Source of the DNA: Vanessa cardui
Taxonomy: Eukaryota > Arthropoda > Insecta > Lepidoptera > Nymphalidae
Length of the DNA: 64,000 nt
NCBI RefSeq assembly: GCF_905220365.1
Contig: NC_061135.1
Coordinates: forward strand, 8,647,501-8,711,500
Direction: 5' to 3'
In this document: positions 21,996-34,262 of the stretch, piece by piece
Numbering within the stretch: position 1 is the stretch's first letter
Layout of the letters: each line of letters starts with the position of its first letter
Program-made: the position numbers and the translations under genes
The notes under the pieces: model-generated
Told to the model about the DNA's origin: nothing
The model's database searches: none
What the model saw: the letters and a program-made list of their open reading frames with translations, nothing else

Positions 21996-22992
21996 GCTTG
22001 AGACTCTTGCAAAACGATACCGTACAATATCGACGAGTATTTATGTTTATAAGGAGCAATAAATAAATAACTTTATATATTTTGAAACTGCCACTTCGTA
22101 TGGAATTAATGTTATAAAGTGTATGTTTTATTAAGACGAATAAAAGTATAAATACTATTTTCATTTAATTATATTTAATATACTACATTTTTTTATTTGT
22201 AAATAATATTGCCTGTGGCCAGTTTGTCTTATTTATGGTATAATATGGGAACTCCTTGCTCAAAAATTATAGTATGTATCACTTATGTCCTTAAATAAAG
22301 AAATTATATAATAGATATCAATATTCGATTTTGGAAAACTTTATTTACATTTTTAACACGATAATATTTCTTTTATTTTTGTCAAATGAAACAAAAAGTT
22401 TTGTTTGATATAAAAATACTTTCTCATTATTCATATTCTTCAGTTGTATGTTTTTCTTTTGAATATGAACTGCCTTTTAGAACCTCAATGGTCTCTTTGA
22501 GAAATGAGTGGACGCTTCAATAATCATTATTGTGATGCTTTTTTATACGTATTTTAAAAATAGAACATTTCATATTAATACTTACGGCTTTATGTATAAA
22601 ATAAAAAGCCTTATTTCAATATAAGTAATAATATGATCTTTGAATGTCCTATTTTTTTAGTATGTCCGAGACTTTAATGATAAATTTTAATATATACGCC
22701 AAAAATCACTATTGTTTAGCGTAAAAGACAAAATATATATACATACCTTCTTTAACCAGAAAATTTCCCCATTTTACCGCCATTAAACTTTCATTGATTC
22801 CCCTACACACTTCCACCCCTTTTACACAACCTAGGCGATGACTCTCAAACTATTTTCGAGAGTAATAAAATTTTGGAAAAAGTAACAGATAGAGTTAATT
22901 TCACATTTATAATATTATTAAAGATATAGTATCTTATATATACGCATTAAATAGTAATATATAAATATATTATATTGCGTTGGTTACAGTAT
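21996..22992. other. AT-rich DNA without recognised genes
   Basis: No coding frame or known repeat recognised. Confidence 0.45.
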
Positions 22993-23003
22993 AGTTTAAA
23001 GGT

Positions 23004-23313
23004 AAAGTAAAGTAAAGTAAAAGTCTGTAAATTTCCCACGGCTGGGCAAAGGCCTACTCTTCCATTAAGGAGAGGGTTTGTAACATATTCCACCACGCTG
23101 TTCTAAAGCGGGTTGGTGGAATGCACATGTGGCAGAATTTCGATGAAATTAGACACATGCATTTTTCTTCACGATGTTTTCTTTCACCGCCGAGCACGAG
23201 ATGAATTATAAACACAAATTAAGCACATATATATATAGTGGTGCTTGCCTCGGTTTGAACCCGAAATCATCGGTTAAGATGCACGCGTTGTAACCACTGG
23301 GCCATCTCAGCTC
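23004..23313 (-). repeat. SINE-A copy, full length with target duplication
   Basis: AGTTTAAAGGT at 22993-23003 is repeated at 23314-23324. The minus-strand tail is (TTTAC)n (reverse of the AAAGTAAAGTAAAGTAA run at the left edge). The tRNA-like head ends at the right edge with a B-box close to GGTTTGAACCC in plus-strand order. One of the best-preserved copies. Confidence 0.85.
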
Positions 23314-23324
23314 AGTTTAAAGGT

Positions 23325-23789
23325 CCTTAATTTCATTAAAATTGGATATTGTTGAGTTATTAATTTCCGCCTTCGATCCGCATTACAAAATTTTCAATTT
23401 TCGTATAAATCTAGCCCATTCTTGTGTTTGAATTGATTTTAATTATGAAGAACAAATTCAAGCAACATTAAAATAATATAAAGAAATACTCAAACGAAAA
23501 TAGCAACACAGTTGGAACACCTAAAAGCAATTTATAACGATAAGAACACTGACAACGTCTGTCATATCAACTTCACTCACTGTTAAGAAAAGCAATTATT
23601 AACCGTAGCTTATAAGAATAATCTTGAATTCTTATAATTTAATTTATATAAAAAAAGTCTCTCTTAGCCCTCAAACAGATGATCTGTCAGCAGAGATTGC
23701 TTAATTACTTTATATAATACTATGATAGTGTTAAACTGTAATGATATTTCGAAAAAATATATGTGTAATATTTCTAAAGAACTTTTTAT
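23325..23789. other. AT-rich DNA without recognised genes
   Basis: Nothing recognised. Confidence 0.4.
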
Positions 23790-24077
23790 TTGGTGATAGG
23801 GCTTTGTGCAAGTCCGTCTGGGTAGGTACTACCCACTCATCATTTATTCTACCGCCAAATAACAGTACTCAGTATAGTCGTGTTCCGGTTTGAAGGGTGA
23901 GTGAGCCAGTGTAACTACAGGCACAAGGGACATAACATCTTAGTTCCCAAGGTTGGTGGCACGTTGACGATGTAAGCAATAGTTAATATTTCTTACAGCG
24001 TCATTGTCTATGGGTGATGGTGACCACTTACCATCAGGTGGCCCATGTGCTCGTCCGCCAACCTATACCATAAAAAA
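23790..24077 (+). repeat. SINE-B copy, near full length
   Basis: Contains the 5' module GGGCTTTGTGCAAGTCCGTC, the middle GGTTTGAAGGGTGAGTGAGC and the 3' end CTATACCATAAAAAA. No clear flanking duplication. A second, older copy follows in the same direction. Confidence 0.75.
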
Positions 24078-24164
24078 GTACTAAGGTGGTAACATTATGT
24101 CAATCTGCCGACCTATTTAAAAAAAGGATTATCTTTATTTCTTTTATGAATATAAAGTTTCAAA

Positions 24165-24392
24165 ATAATAGGTAGGTACGACCTACTCATCAGATATTCT
24201 TCCGTCGATGAGAAACACTTAATACAATTATGTTCTGGTTTGAAAGGTTAGTTCGTAACTAATATGGCCACAGGATATAACACATAACATCTTAGTTCCT
24301 ATGGTTGGTAGCGCATAGGAGATGTAAGGAATGGTTACTAATTATTAAAGTATAATGTATATGGACTGTGGTGACCACTAACCATTCTTACA
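24165..24392 (+). repeat. Older SINE-B copy, 5'-truncated
   Basis: Recognisable words are AGGTAGGTACGACCTACTCA, GTTCTGGTTTGAAAGGTTAG, AACATCTTAGTTCC, GGTTGGTAGCGCAT and GTGGTGACCACTAACCAT. It is far more diverged than the adjacent copy, so the pair arose by separate insertions. Confidence 0.65.
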
Positions 24393-26317
24393 ATACTTTC
24401 ATGGTTTTCTACAAATAAACTGTTAGATTTGAGCATCGGGAGTCATTTATTCAAAAGAAAATCATTTTCTTTTACATTGTTGTTTCGATATACACATATA
24501 ACATATCTGTTTTCATCATAAAACGCGCTATGAGAAACCTGTATATAGTATTCGTGTCCCGATATCATTATGGCGTATGTTCGCTTCCTTTCATGCGATT
24601 TAATTTGGGTCGGCGCGGTTATTTTCTTTTCAACTCATCTTTATTTCTAATCACATTCTCACTAGTCTCTAGACTATCGAGTTCTTTTTCTAATATATTT
24701 AAGGTATCAGATGACCCGGTGAACTTTGTTCCGCCTAAGAAACAATAAATGATTGAGGTTTTTATTTAGCTTAGAATAGAATGGAATAGAATTCGAAAAT
24801 CAAATATTTTTATGTTTTTTTTTCTGGCCAGGCATTTTGATGCATAGGTTGCAGTATTTAGTGAAGCAAAATTTGATATACGAAATTTTATCTTTTAATA
24901 TCAGACGCAAGAACAAAAAACGCAGAGGATCTTCTGACCCGTAAACATATTACATCGGATATCACTATTCCTGTAATATAACATTTATTTCCTTTACGTT
25001 TTTCCTATCTTATATATACCCGTAGAGTTATATATTATGATAAACAAAACTGATGTTTTGTTTTAACTCGACACATACTTTTAAGCATCGCCTTACTTTT
25101 TTGTCAATTCTCATAATCACGTATGTCCCTCTCAACTCAATGAAACTTCAACAAAAAACGCCTATTTAAAACCTTCTTTTATTATATTACATTAGGAATC
25201 TATAAATACAATAAAAACCTTGTGTTTGTCCGTGAATTAAAGTTATAACCTTTTAATTTAATATGGCTCATTGCAATACAATAAGAGAAAAACAACTGTT
25301 TTTTTATGTGTGTCTGCTTGCTTCTATTATTATTATGGAATAGTTTACTGACGAGTACGCGGCTCATCTGATGGAAGTAACTTTCGTAGCTTATAAATAT
25401 TTGCAATTGTTTTTTTATTAAAAATATAAATATATATATTTATACTGAGTTCCATTTTAAGGTGCTTCATTGAACAGTGCAACCTATGCACTAAAATACT
25501 TGGTATTTTTTTAATTCTATTTATAGCTTCTAAGTCAGAACAAAGTTCTCCGAGTCAGCCAGTAGATATATATTTGAAAACTTGAAAATAATATATTATA
25601 ACCGCTGGAAGTTTCAGTAAATATTTATTTCTACTTACGCGTAAGTTAATGCAATTTTGATACGAATTAATTATAATATAATATGCAATTTCTTACTCAT
25701 TTACTGAACATTTAATTTTATTTCTTATTAAAAATTATTCCTATATGTATATTGCTTATGAGCAAAACTCGAATCTTACTATAAAAATTCATGTAATATC
25801 CCATATACGAATTGCTGAGTTGAGAACTAAAATTTTCTTTGCACGCAATATGGTTTCCGACTTAAGATTACGCCCGTGGGAATAAAACGAATCTCTTACG
25901 AAATGGTCAAGTATCTATGTTATTTTATAAGTTTTTATAACTAGCTACTACTTCGTATGGAGGTAGGGTTTTATAAAGTGTAAGTTATGTGTCCCGGGTT
26001 TCTGCAATATGAAAGACTAAATTCATTTGGACGTACATTGCAGCTAAGAAAAGTTTAAGAATATCAAAATAGAAGTAAGCTGGCTCTCTTGAATTTCGAA
26101 GTGAAACTACTAAGATGACTATGTGTATAAAGTAATATACATATGTTTTAAAACATATTTCCAGTTTAAACTGTGATTCTAATTACGCTAATATGGTTGA
26201 CCATAAAGTTTATCCAAATACCTTTATGTTGATATCAATTAATTTCTGTAAATTTTGTTTAATTTATTGTTATTATTATTTATTTAGGTTTTGGACATGA
26301 TGTTGTTACCCCCAAAT
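24393..26317. other. AT-rich DNA without recognised genes
   Basis: An open stretch near 24530-24748 includes GATGACCCGGTGAACTTTGT, which may belong to a repeat, but I cannot assign it. Nothing else recognised. Confidence 0.4.
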
Positions 26318-26487
26318 AGAGATTGGCGCTGCAAGAGATATTATATATAATTTCTTCATTCCCAATGTGTCACCAATCACGCGCAGCGTGTTTTCTATGG
26401 AAACGAAAGAAACACGGTAGAATATCTGATGAGTCAGTGAGTGGTATCTTCTTGGACGGATTTACACAGAGCTGTACCACCAAGTTA
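26318..26487 (-). repeat. Old SINE-B copy with internal deletion
   Basis: Reverse-complement landmarks are ATTGGCGCTGCAAGAGATAT, CCCAATGTGTCACCAATC, GGTAGAATATCTGATGAGT and GCTGTACCACCAAG. The middle of the element is missing or scrambled. Confidence 0.55.
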
Positions 26488-26997
26488 TATTAAACACTTC
26501 GGATGTATATCTTAATTTGCTTCAAAAGTAGAGGTTGTATTTATTAGACCGATAGTTTCGGATATATTACTGAAAAAAACAGAGCTGAACTTGTCCTTAA
26601 AATATATTGCATAAAATCTCTTATTCTTTTTTTTTAGTTTACTTATTTTTTATCTAAATTGTAAAACGCTACCGAACAATTAAAAAACAAAAGTAAAACT
26701 ATGACTATGCAAAACTTTAGTTGATAAATTTCATTAAACGCTTACTACGTGTATTTTATTTTCCGTGTATAATCCTTTACGGAAACTTATTATCGACATA
26801 CCCACACTACTACATCGATAGTAAAGTATGCTTATTCAGATCATCTAGCATGTATAAAAGCTGGTGGGCACGTATATCATCAACCCACCTCTCTGATAAT
26901 ATTTGCTATTCATTGCCTTAAAACCAAATAAATAAATTTCTACGATTCTTTCTATATCTTTGTATAAAGGTCTTTTTTGTCAAATTAAAAAAAAATA
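26488..26997. other. AT-rich DNA without recognised genes
   Basis: Nothing recognised. Confidence 0.4.
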
Positions 26998-27160
26998 ATT
27001 GCAAAGGTAAATTTTATTATACCATTAGTGGGTTGATAGCATACTTTGCGAATTAAACGATCGCCTCGTGGCCATTTCTTTGTTGTATTGAATTTATGTA
27101 AACAAACACAAATTTACAGGAAAAAACCTACAGAATTTCTTTCGCCAGTTATTCTAAGGT
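26998..27160 (+). pseudogene. Decayed LINE 3' end
   Basis: The frame reads NCKGKFYYTISGLIAYFAN and stop, aligning with NAKCYYTISEFIVDSKPWE at 18001. The UTR word AAACGATCGCCTCGTGGCCA is shared, as is a TTTCTTTCGCCAGTT stretch further on. Confidence 0.6.
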
Positions 27161-27402
27161 CAAGGTAATTCCTTAACCGTTTTGCTTAAGATATTACTTT
27201 GACCGTTTTTGAGATTATGTGTTTGTAATTTTTTAAGCAAGTTTTATTTTTTTATTAGTTTAGTTAATCAATAAGCAAGTATTATTCTTTTATAATGAAT
27301 AAATTTAAATAAAATGATGATTTATTTTGATTTTTCTTGTTCTATAAATCGGCCACCTGGTAGCTGTTTTGTCTGTTCTTCTGTAGCCTTTTTGTCTGTT
27401 CT

Positions 27403-27603
27403 TACACTGGTAGTTACACTTACCGAACCGGAAATAACATAATAAAGTATTGCACTGTGGAGGTATAACACATGATGTGTTGTAGTTACGAAGATTTTGT
27501 GTCCCTTGAGCCTGTTTTTACACTGACTCACTCCCCTTTCAAACCGGTACACAAAAGTATTAAGTGCTTAGTGAAGCGGTAGAAAATATGATGAGTTAGT
27601 AAT
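27403..27603 (-). repeat. Old SINE-B sequence, partly doubled
   Basis: Two stretches match the same part of SINE-B: TTACCGAACCGGAAATAACA near 27420 and CTTTCAAACCGGTACACAAA near 27537. The second also includes TTTGTGTCCCTTGAGCCTG and GATGAGTTAG. Either two old insertions or an internal rearrangement. Confidence 0.5.
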
Positions 27604-27710
27604 ATGATTATGTATTTACAAATAAAAATATATGTTAATATAGATATATGATTGAGATAACAATACTTCCCATGTTTGACCAATCAGCATTAAAGTACGT
27701 GTAATATGTC

Positions 27711-27890
27711 ATCATCCCCCTGCCCTTATCCCAATTTTGTTTGGGGTTGGCGTAGCATGTCTTCTTCTTCCATACTTCTCTGTCGGACGTCATCTTACAA
27801 GTAAAATTCTTTCTAACCATATCTTCTTTCACACAATTCATCCATCGTTTCTTTGGATGTCCTTTACCTCTAAATCCATCTAAATCCGTA
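27711..27890 (-). pseudogene. RTE 3' remnant (C-terminus and UTR)
   Basis: The minus-strand frame reads DLDGFRGKGHPKKRWMNCVK, then EDMVRKNFTCKMTSDREVWK and KKTCYANPK. It aligns residue by residue with the end of the RTE frame at 9593-10540. The family's stop codon is lost here (TAA became CAA). The following UTR, ATTGGGATAAGGGCAGG, is also shared, with a short GATGATGA tail. Flanks CATATTATACG and CATATTACACG (minus strand) suggest a decayed 11-bp target duplication. Confidence 0.8.
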
Positions 27891-29109
27891 TAATATGGTT
27901 TTAATTTTATGCTCTCGGTTGTAACAAGGCGTTGCAATATATCATCATTTATACCTCTACTTATCGACTATACATGAATATGGCTATTGGTATATCTGAG
28001 CATTTGAGCGTGTATAATGTTTCGGATATGTTTTAGCGCTAGCCATATCAGATTGTAGTTTACAAATGAATTTGAAGAGGCATTGCATGTGTTAGCAAGG
28101 CTATTGAAATATATTCAAATACATTTTGTTAATGACGTCACTCGTTTTCAGAAATATTTTTTTATACTAAATGTATGAGAGAAAAGTATTAAAAAATCTA
28201 CTGAAATTTGTAATATATAATTCTACGAATAAAGATTATTTGATTAGTAAATATTCCTCAGAAGAACTGATTGACATATGTTTAAATATGCATTATAATA
28301 AGATTTTTAATCGTATCGAGTCTAATAATATACAATTTACTCAAATCTTCTTAAATATTTTAAACCAGTTCAGCCCAAAAACTTAGGAAAAGTTTAGATA
28401 TATATAAAAAAATAGTACAGAGATTAAACAAAAAAGAATCTCACACAAACAAAGGACCTTTTTGAAATTATTGTCTAAATTTAATTTTATAGAATTGAAA
28501 CTTATCTTTCGAATCAAAATGAATAACAAATATATTTTTATATAAAAAGAAAACTATACATCAGAAATAGTTGCGAGTTGCTAAAAATAGTTGCGAGCTA
28601 AGATATTTGTTAATAAACAAAACTTTCATACGTTAGAATTTCGATATTGGTCACGAAACAGCACACCTGTGGGAATTTGGGCCAAGCTATTACTTTGATA
28701 AGTATTCATGGCAACCAATTTTTAATTACTTTACGTTTAATTACCTCAGAAGTAGAAAACATTTTCACATATCAACGATTTTTACAGCGAAAAATGTTTA
28801 CGATAAATAAGCAATGACCGTAAATACGTTTTAAGTGATTATACAACCACAATTTTAATCTAAAATTGTTATAAGGGATTCGAATCGTTGAAAATTCGTC
28901 CTATCGTAACAGATTCGATAAATTATTTTACCCATAAACCGATTTGACTTTGCCTTTTGGGAGTGTTTTTTTTTGGTATGTCGTTTATTTAATTATATTA
29001 AAATCACATAATGCTATTAATATATTATATAAGAATTGAAATGACGATGTACAATATAAATCCGTAATAGAATAATCTTTTTATTATATTTATTAACATA
29101 ACAATTAAT
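27891..29109. other. AT-rich DNA without recognised genes
   Basis: A 71-codon open stretch at 28171-28386 (contains SSEELIDICLNMHY) has no family I recognise and is very AT-rich, so I do not call it a gene. Confidence 0.4.
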
Positions 29110-29345
29110 AACATTAAATGCTTAAATATATACAAATATGTACTAAAACTAGTTACTGTAAAACTCTTGACCGCGTGGAATGGTGGCAAGAATGCTAGCA
29201 GCATTTCCGCGTTGAATCGCAATTCCGATCCTCTGGGCAAAAAACGAACCAGCTTTCCAGTCACCAGTGGGGGCAATGAGGCGAGGCGTCATACTTTGGA
29301 TGAAGCTTTTTGCACCACTATTCCAAGGGCAGCAAATGGAACAAA
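29110..29345 (-). pseudogene. LINE C-terminal tail and 3' UTR
   Basis: On the minus strand, coding at 29149-29345 reads CPWNSGAKSFIQSMTPRLIA, PTGDWKAGSFFAQRIGIAIQ and RGNAASILATIPRGQEFYSN, then stop. It is the same tail as at 5478-5690. The 3' UTR word TATTTGTATATATTTAAGCA follows to about 29110. 5'-truncated. Confidence 0.75.
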
Positions 29346-29822
29346 AAATCTTTTTATTGATATTCAAAACTTGATATAAAAGAACTTTATCCTAGTCGTC
29401 TCTAATTTGTGGTTCAAAAAAATAAGAATGAACTTAAAAATGTCTATTGTTGAATTATACAAGAAAGTAATGTGAATGAAAGTTATTGAGGTTATATGTA
29501 AGGATATTCATTGTTATAACAATGTAGTGTTGTATAGTCATACTCGTTATTTAAAGGTTACAGAACTTTTCAAGTGAAGTTTTATTTCATTTGTTATTAT
29601 AACATGACATTTTGAAACATACCCACTCATGATAAACGCTAAAATATAATTGCGATTCGATACAAATTAAACACATTTATCGAATTCAAAAATTAGAAAA
29701 TGAAAGTTCTACCAAATAAGTATGAATTATTTCAATTGTTTTCTCATCGAACTAAGATATTACAAATCATGATACAATATACTAATTAATATAAATTTAT
29801 AACCATGAGCATTTATTAATAA
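29346..29822. other. AT-rich DNA without recognised genes
   Basis: Nothing recognised. Confidence 0.4.
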
Positions 29823-31140
29823 CTAGCTATACCCGCCCGCTTCGCTGGGCATTAGTCGCAGAAAAAAAAATCATTTTGTAATTAATTATTGATCGTAAAC
29901 AATGTACACATTATAAAGAATCATTCGAGATCTAATCAAATTCTTAAAAAAAAAATATTTGTCATCTATTTCATCTTCTTCAATGATATTCTCGATAGGC
30001 TGCAGATTGGTCATAACACCCATAAACTTATACGATGTTCTATAGGTACGATGAAATTTTTAATTAAATTTCTATAGTCTGTAAAAGTTTGCATCTAACC
30101 AACACGTCCTCTTTTGTCCGGTTCTATTGAATATCGATGTTATTACATTTATAACCTTGTCAATACTTGCGAACTACGTCAAAGCATCCTGAGCATATTC
30201 GTGCATATGTCTTGGACTTCCACTGTACGAAGATCTTTGTCTAATATCAGCAGCTACTTTATCATTCGATATTGTATCTCGTAAATAAATGTATTCTTTG
30301 GCTCAGAGTTTTGATTGGTTGTATCGAATGTAGTTTAATCGTTCGTTCTCGACCATAGCGTACATGTCAACAATGCATTGTTAAAACACTTGACGACACT
30401 TCAGAATATGGTTAGATTGATTATCTCTAATCATTATACGATAGCAAAAAAATCCATACAATTAACTCTTCGATGTCACAGAACCTGCCGTGAGAATATT
30501 TTGATACAGTCCGAGATGATATCCATCTATAATTGGATAATCGTAATAATTGTCATACGATTGATGTGTTTCAGCGACACCTTGATTGTTTTTCTGTCGC
30601 TTAATGATAACAATACCTTGTTTTGTAATTTCTGTACCGACAACTACAGTTGTGACTTCAGGACCTACGGCAGCATTAAAACGCCTTTCATGCTCTGCAT
30701 TCAATGACGTTCTATCTTCATTAATAATGACTTTGATTCATTTGTTGTTTCACCTTCTAGAGCAGTTTTAAAATCTTAAACTAAACATTTATTTTCAAAA
30801 AGCATACCTAATCCTAAATTTAGCGATGATTTCTCGATTAGTTATGGTACTGAACATGCATTGAAGATCAATCTTTTTCTACGTTGTCCATGGAATACAT
30901 TTCAAAAACTGGTGATTTTATTTAGATACTGGAAGAGGTGAACCAATCATATGATACACTTTAAACGTAGAAGCGAAATTATTGAAATGTTGCTCCAAAT
31001 GATGTCATTTCAAAGCAAGAATTGTAATTTCTAATATGCTTATGGAAAAATTCAGACCCCTCAGTAGTTCCCATAACGTGGATAAGAAGAGGATCTGGTG
31101 GTTCAACCAGTTGTGGTTTGACATCCCTACAGATTTATTA
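29823..31140 (-). mobile_element. Decayed, internally deleted Helitron with 3' terminus
   Basis: The minus-strand 3' end reads GCCCAGCGAAGCGGGC (a hairpin with GC-rich stem and GAA loop), then GGGTATAGCTAG followed by T: a hairpin, a CTRR end and insertion before T. Upstream lies the replicase pseudogene (30175-31131). Between 29850 and 30170 there is no helicase or HUH-endonuclease sequence, so most of the Rep/helicase part has been deleted. The 5' end was not identified. Confidence 0.75.
30175..31131 (-). pseudogene. Helitron replicase, N-terminal domain (broken)
   Basis: Minus-strand peptides in order are EPPDPLLIHVMGTTEGSEFF, HKHIRNYNSCFEMTSFGATF, FKVYHMIGSPLPVSK, AEHERRFNAAVGPEVTTVVV, GVAETHQSYDN, DGYHLGLYQN and SGSPRHMHEYAQDALT. 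They match the Helitron helicase-like N-terminal domain, which includes the F..IR.YNSCF.MTSFGA and RFNAP..PEV..I.VG signatures. Several frameshifts and stops separate them. The HUH (Rep) and SF1 helicase motifs that drive rolling-circle transposition would lie downstream and are absent. Confidence 0.85.
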
Positions 31141-31504
31141 TAAGTATAGGTAATATATTATTATTATTATATGTATAGATTTCACTGATTTGACAGGTAT
31201 TTCCACAGGTTTCAGAAAGATTATTTGGAATTCTACTAACGTAAGACGAATCGAACTCACGCCTGACAAATATACACATGTCACTAAATTCGTTGAAAAT
31301 TCTTCAAAGAAAATCTGGAACACATAAAATTGAATACTCCTGTTAAATCGCAATTCCAATAAAACTAATACTATTTTCAACCAGTAGCAAATACGACAAA
31401 TATGCGGCTTCTGCAGTACACCTGGTTATGTTGGAAATAACCTATAAGTCCACTAATACCTATAAAACCCGGACCGGACCGTCCGGTATTGATTATACTT
31501 GCCA

Positions 31505-31862
31505 ACCTGTAACGCTAATGTCACGTATAAGGTCACTTCTTTATTCGTTTGTCTGTTTGTCCGCGCAGAGGCTTTTTTTTAAGAATGCTTAAATATAAAG
31601 TTTAAATGAATACTCTACCAAAGAGTGAAAAAAACTATTAACTAAATCACCGCAACTAAAATATATTTCATTTATGTCGTACTTCTCATACATTTGCAAA
31701 GGGAATAATACCTACACATAACATTGACCTAGAATCTTGAAATTTGTTAAGAAGCAAACAGGAATAGAGAGGAAAAAAACCGAAAAACGATAATTTTTTC
31801 AGTTTGATTTACTGGTACGGAATCCTTAGTGTCCAAGTCCTACTCGCACTTGCCCAGTTTTT
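31505..31862 (+). repeat. Interspersed repeat with ACGGAATCCTTAGTG end
   Basis: The 3' end GGTACGGAATCCTTAGTGTC followed by CTACTCGCACTTGCCCAGTT matches the end module of the GGGTTCCGTA repeat noted at 21711. The 5' boundary near the GTCTGTTTGTCCG run is a guess. Confidence 0.45.
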
Positions 31863-31934
31863 TTATGTTTCAAAGCCAGTCTTAGAAGTTTCGGTCAGTA
31901 GTACTACTGCATGGTATATTAACCTTCTTTACAC

Positions 31935-32083
31935 CATTGATTCGCCACCAATCTTTGGAATCTTTGGTTTCATTGGCTCATCCACCCTTCAAACATAATA
32001 ATATTATATTTTGTTATTTAATAATGGAAAATAATATTAACAAGTATTTACAGGTGATCTTACACAAAGCCCTACCACGAAGC
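31935..32083 (-). repeat. Old SINE-B copy
   Basis: Reverse-complement landmarks are CGCCACCAATCTTTGGAATC, ATTGGCTCATCCACCCTTCA and ACACAAAGCCCTACCACGAA, with AT-rich interruptions. Confidence 0.55.
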
Positions 32084-32339
32084 TCATAACAAGCCTAAAT
32101 ATTATATGAGTCAATGTACTGTAAAGACTTATCCGTCTTAAGTTCCATCAGTCGATCGATCAGGAGTTCAAAGGTATGTGGACGGCCTTTTAATTAATAA
32201 CATATCTGAGTTATTACGTGTATCGCATAACTTAATTTATGAGAAAAATATTCGAAAGAAAAAAAGTACTTTTAGTGTTATTTTTCTTTCAAATATTTTT
32301 TCGGAACTTATCTACGCGTAACTTATATAGCTTCAGAGC

Positions 32340-32480
32340 CAAACACAGTCAGAACACGTTTATCTTAAACGATGATAGCGGGTTTGAATCCAGGCCACTG
32401 GATTCTCATGTAGGTAACGACTTATAATTCATCTCGTTCTCCTTGGTGTAGGAAAATATTGAGGTAACTTAGATCTGTCG
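32340..32480 (+). repeat. Old SINE-A copy
   Basis: Recognisable are AGAACACGTTTATCTTAAAC, a B-box-like GGGTTTGAATCC (about 32381), then TTATAATTCATCTCGTTCTC. The A-box and most of the body are lost. Confidence 0.55.
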
Positions 32481-33659
32481 GTATAATTTATGCCAGGTAT
32501 TTATCTGGAATACGTGTAACTCCTTTTGGAGTAGCACGGTAGTCTAAAGTCAAAACCTTCACCTCAAAAGCAGATAATTTATTCAATATAGAAGTAATAC
32601 ATGTTAATTAAAAACTGCCACCAGTTCGTATCCTGAGAAAACCAGTAAAAAAAAAACTCACCAGTTTTTTTCTTTTTTGGACAACAGATGAGTGTTTTAC
32701 TGACTTTAATAAGATTGATAATGTAAGTACCTGGGGACACGGCAGGGCCCCAGCCACGAATCGAACAAAACCGAACCATCTTTTCTCGAAGCGATTCGCG
32801 TCTGTTTCGACCCCTCTCCTCCCTATATCTTCGACGTGGACAAACGTAGGAGTTTAGGTTTTCGGGGAATAATATTAGGCATTAGAACAAGCTTAAGTTC
32901 GGAATTACATGCCAATTGAATGAAATGACATGAAATAGTTTAGGAGTTACGGTCGATCAAACTTACACCATTTTGTCACTCACTGACTCACTGAAAGATC
33001 ATCAAAAAGGTGCTTCTAGCAGACTTAGAAACTTTAAATTTTGCACCAAGATAGGTCATTAGCCACATTAAAAAATAATATACAGTAGAAAACAATGTTA
33101 TATTTGCGGTTTGGCAAGAACATTGTGTACGGATTTTGACTGCATTGTTAACTTTGTTCGATGTTTAAGTATTCAATTGGGTGAATACATACATATAATA
33201 GAAAAGAATAATCCCACCAAAAACAAACCATACATAAGAGTCAGGGGCCGAGCCTAAACAATGCAATGATGCATATAGGTTCTTCAGTTTTTACCTGTGG
33301 TCAAGCATACGTGACCCTTTCAAGAGTGACTAGTTTGGGTGGATTACATTTAATAATTGTGAATTTTAGTAGTATCGAGCTTTTAGTAGCAGACAGAAAT
33401 AGCTGAATATAATCGACTCGGAAATATATATCGCTCAGATTTGTCTACCTTAGAAGTAATGAAGACTTAGAGAAGAAACAAAAGATATCGAGATAGAGAA
33501 TGGGTTCTAAGCAAAGCAGTAGCTGAAGTCTAAGAAATTGTGATTTAAAAAAAAAAAAGAAATACACTTCGTGCTCATTGCCAAGTCACTATAATTATAA
33601 TATAAAGAAAACTATGGATACAATTACTTAATGTTGATTTATAACTACAAAAGAATTTG
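32481..33659. other. DNA without recognised genes
   Basis: The part 32740-33040 is less AT-rich and includes CACTCACTGACTCACTGAAA, which may be an old repeat. No coding frame assigned. Confidence 0.4.
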
Positions 33660-33667
33660 AATAGGAC

Positions 33668-33955
33668 CAGGGCCGTATTTAGGGGAGGGCAACCGGGGCA
33701 ACTGCCCTGGGGCCTCCACATAAGGGGGGGGGGGTTTCACAGTTTTCAACAAGTTAACAAATAAAAATATAATAATGTTATTATTTAATATTTTAAAAGT
33801 TACCGATACAAGTAAATAAATCATAGCTTACTGATTGAAATAAAAAAGTAATTAATTCATGATAATATAATTATTACGTTGTTCACGCTTCTGTTTGTCT
33901 AGGGCCCCCACTGCTTTGTGGCCCGGGGGCCTCTAGACCTTTAAATCCGGCTCTG
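33668..33955. mobile_element. hAT-type MITE with perfect 8-bp duplication
   Basis: AATAGGAC flanks both sides (33660-33667 and 33956-33963), an exact 8-bp target duplication as made by hAT transposases. The termini are CAGGGCCGTATTTAGGG and, reversed, CAGAGCCGGATTTAAAG. The interior has GC-rich inverted blocks (GCCCTGGGGCCTCC and GGCCCGGGGGCCTCTAG) and no protein. 288 bp. Confidence 0.88.
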
Positions 33956-34262
33956 AATAGGACTTGGCTTCTATGAGGTTTCAAAACTTTTTACGATGGA
34001 AAGACTGCGTCGAGAGACTTGGCATTTTTTTACATTTATTGTTTTTTGTGGGATAATATGTACTAGTGACCGGTAGGATTACTAGATTATTTATAAAGCA
34101 ATTGTTTTCTGACCTTGGTTTTCTTTATAGCAAACAAAACATTCTATTATGCCTCGTTAGGCAATGATTTTTATCAATGTTTGCCAGGAATATATATTCT
34201 ACATTTTTGTTTATATTAAATCGCTTTCAATGTGCCACATTTGATAAGTGTTAGGGATATAC

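Noticed and set aside
24530..24748. 72-codon open frame as a small gene
   Set aside because: Hydrophobic, low-complexity-like translation of AT-rich DNA; part of the nucleotide sequence resembles a repeat word.
28171..28386. 71-codon open frame as a host exon
   Set aside because: No recognised family, strongly AT-driven composition, and no supporting splice context I could defend.
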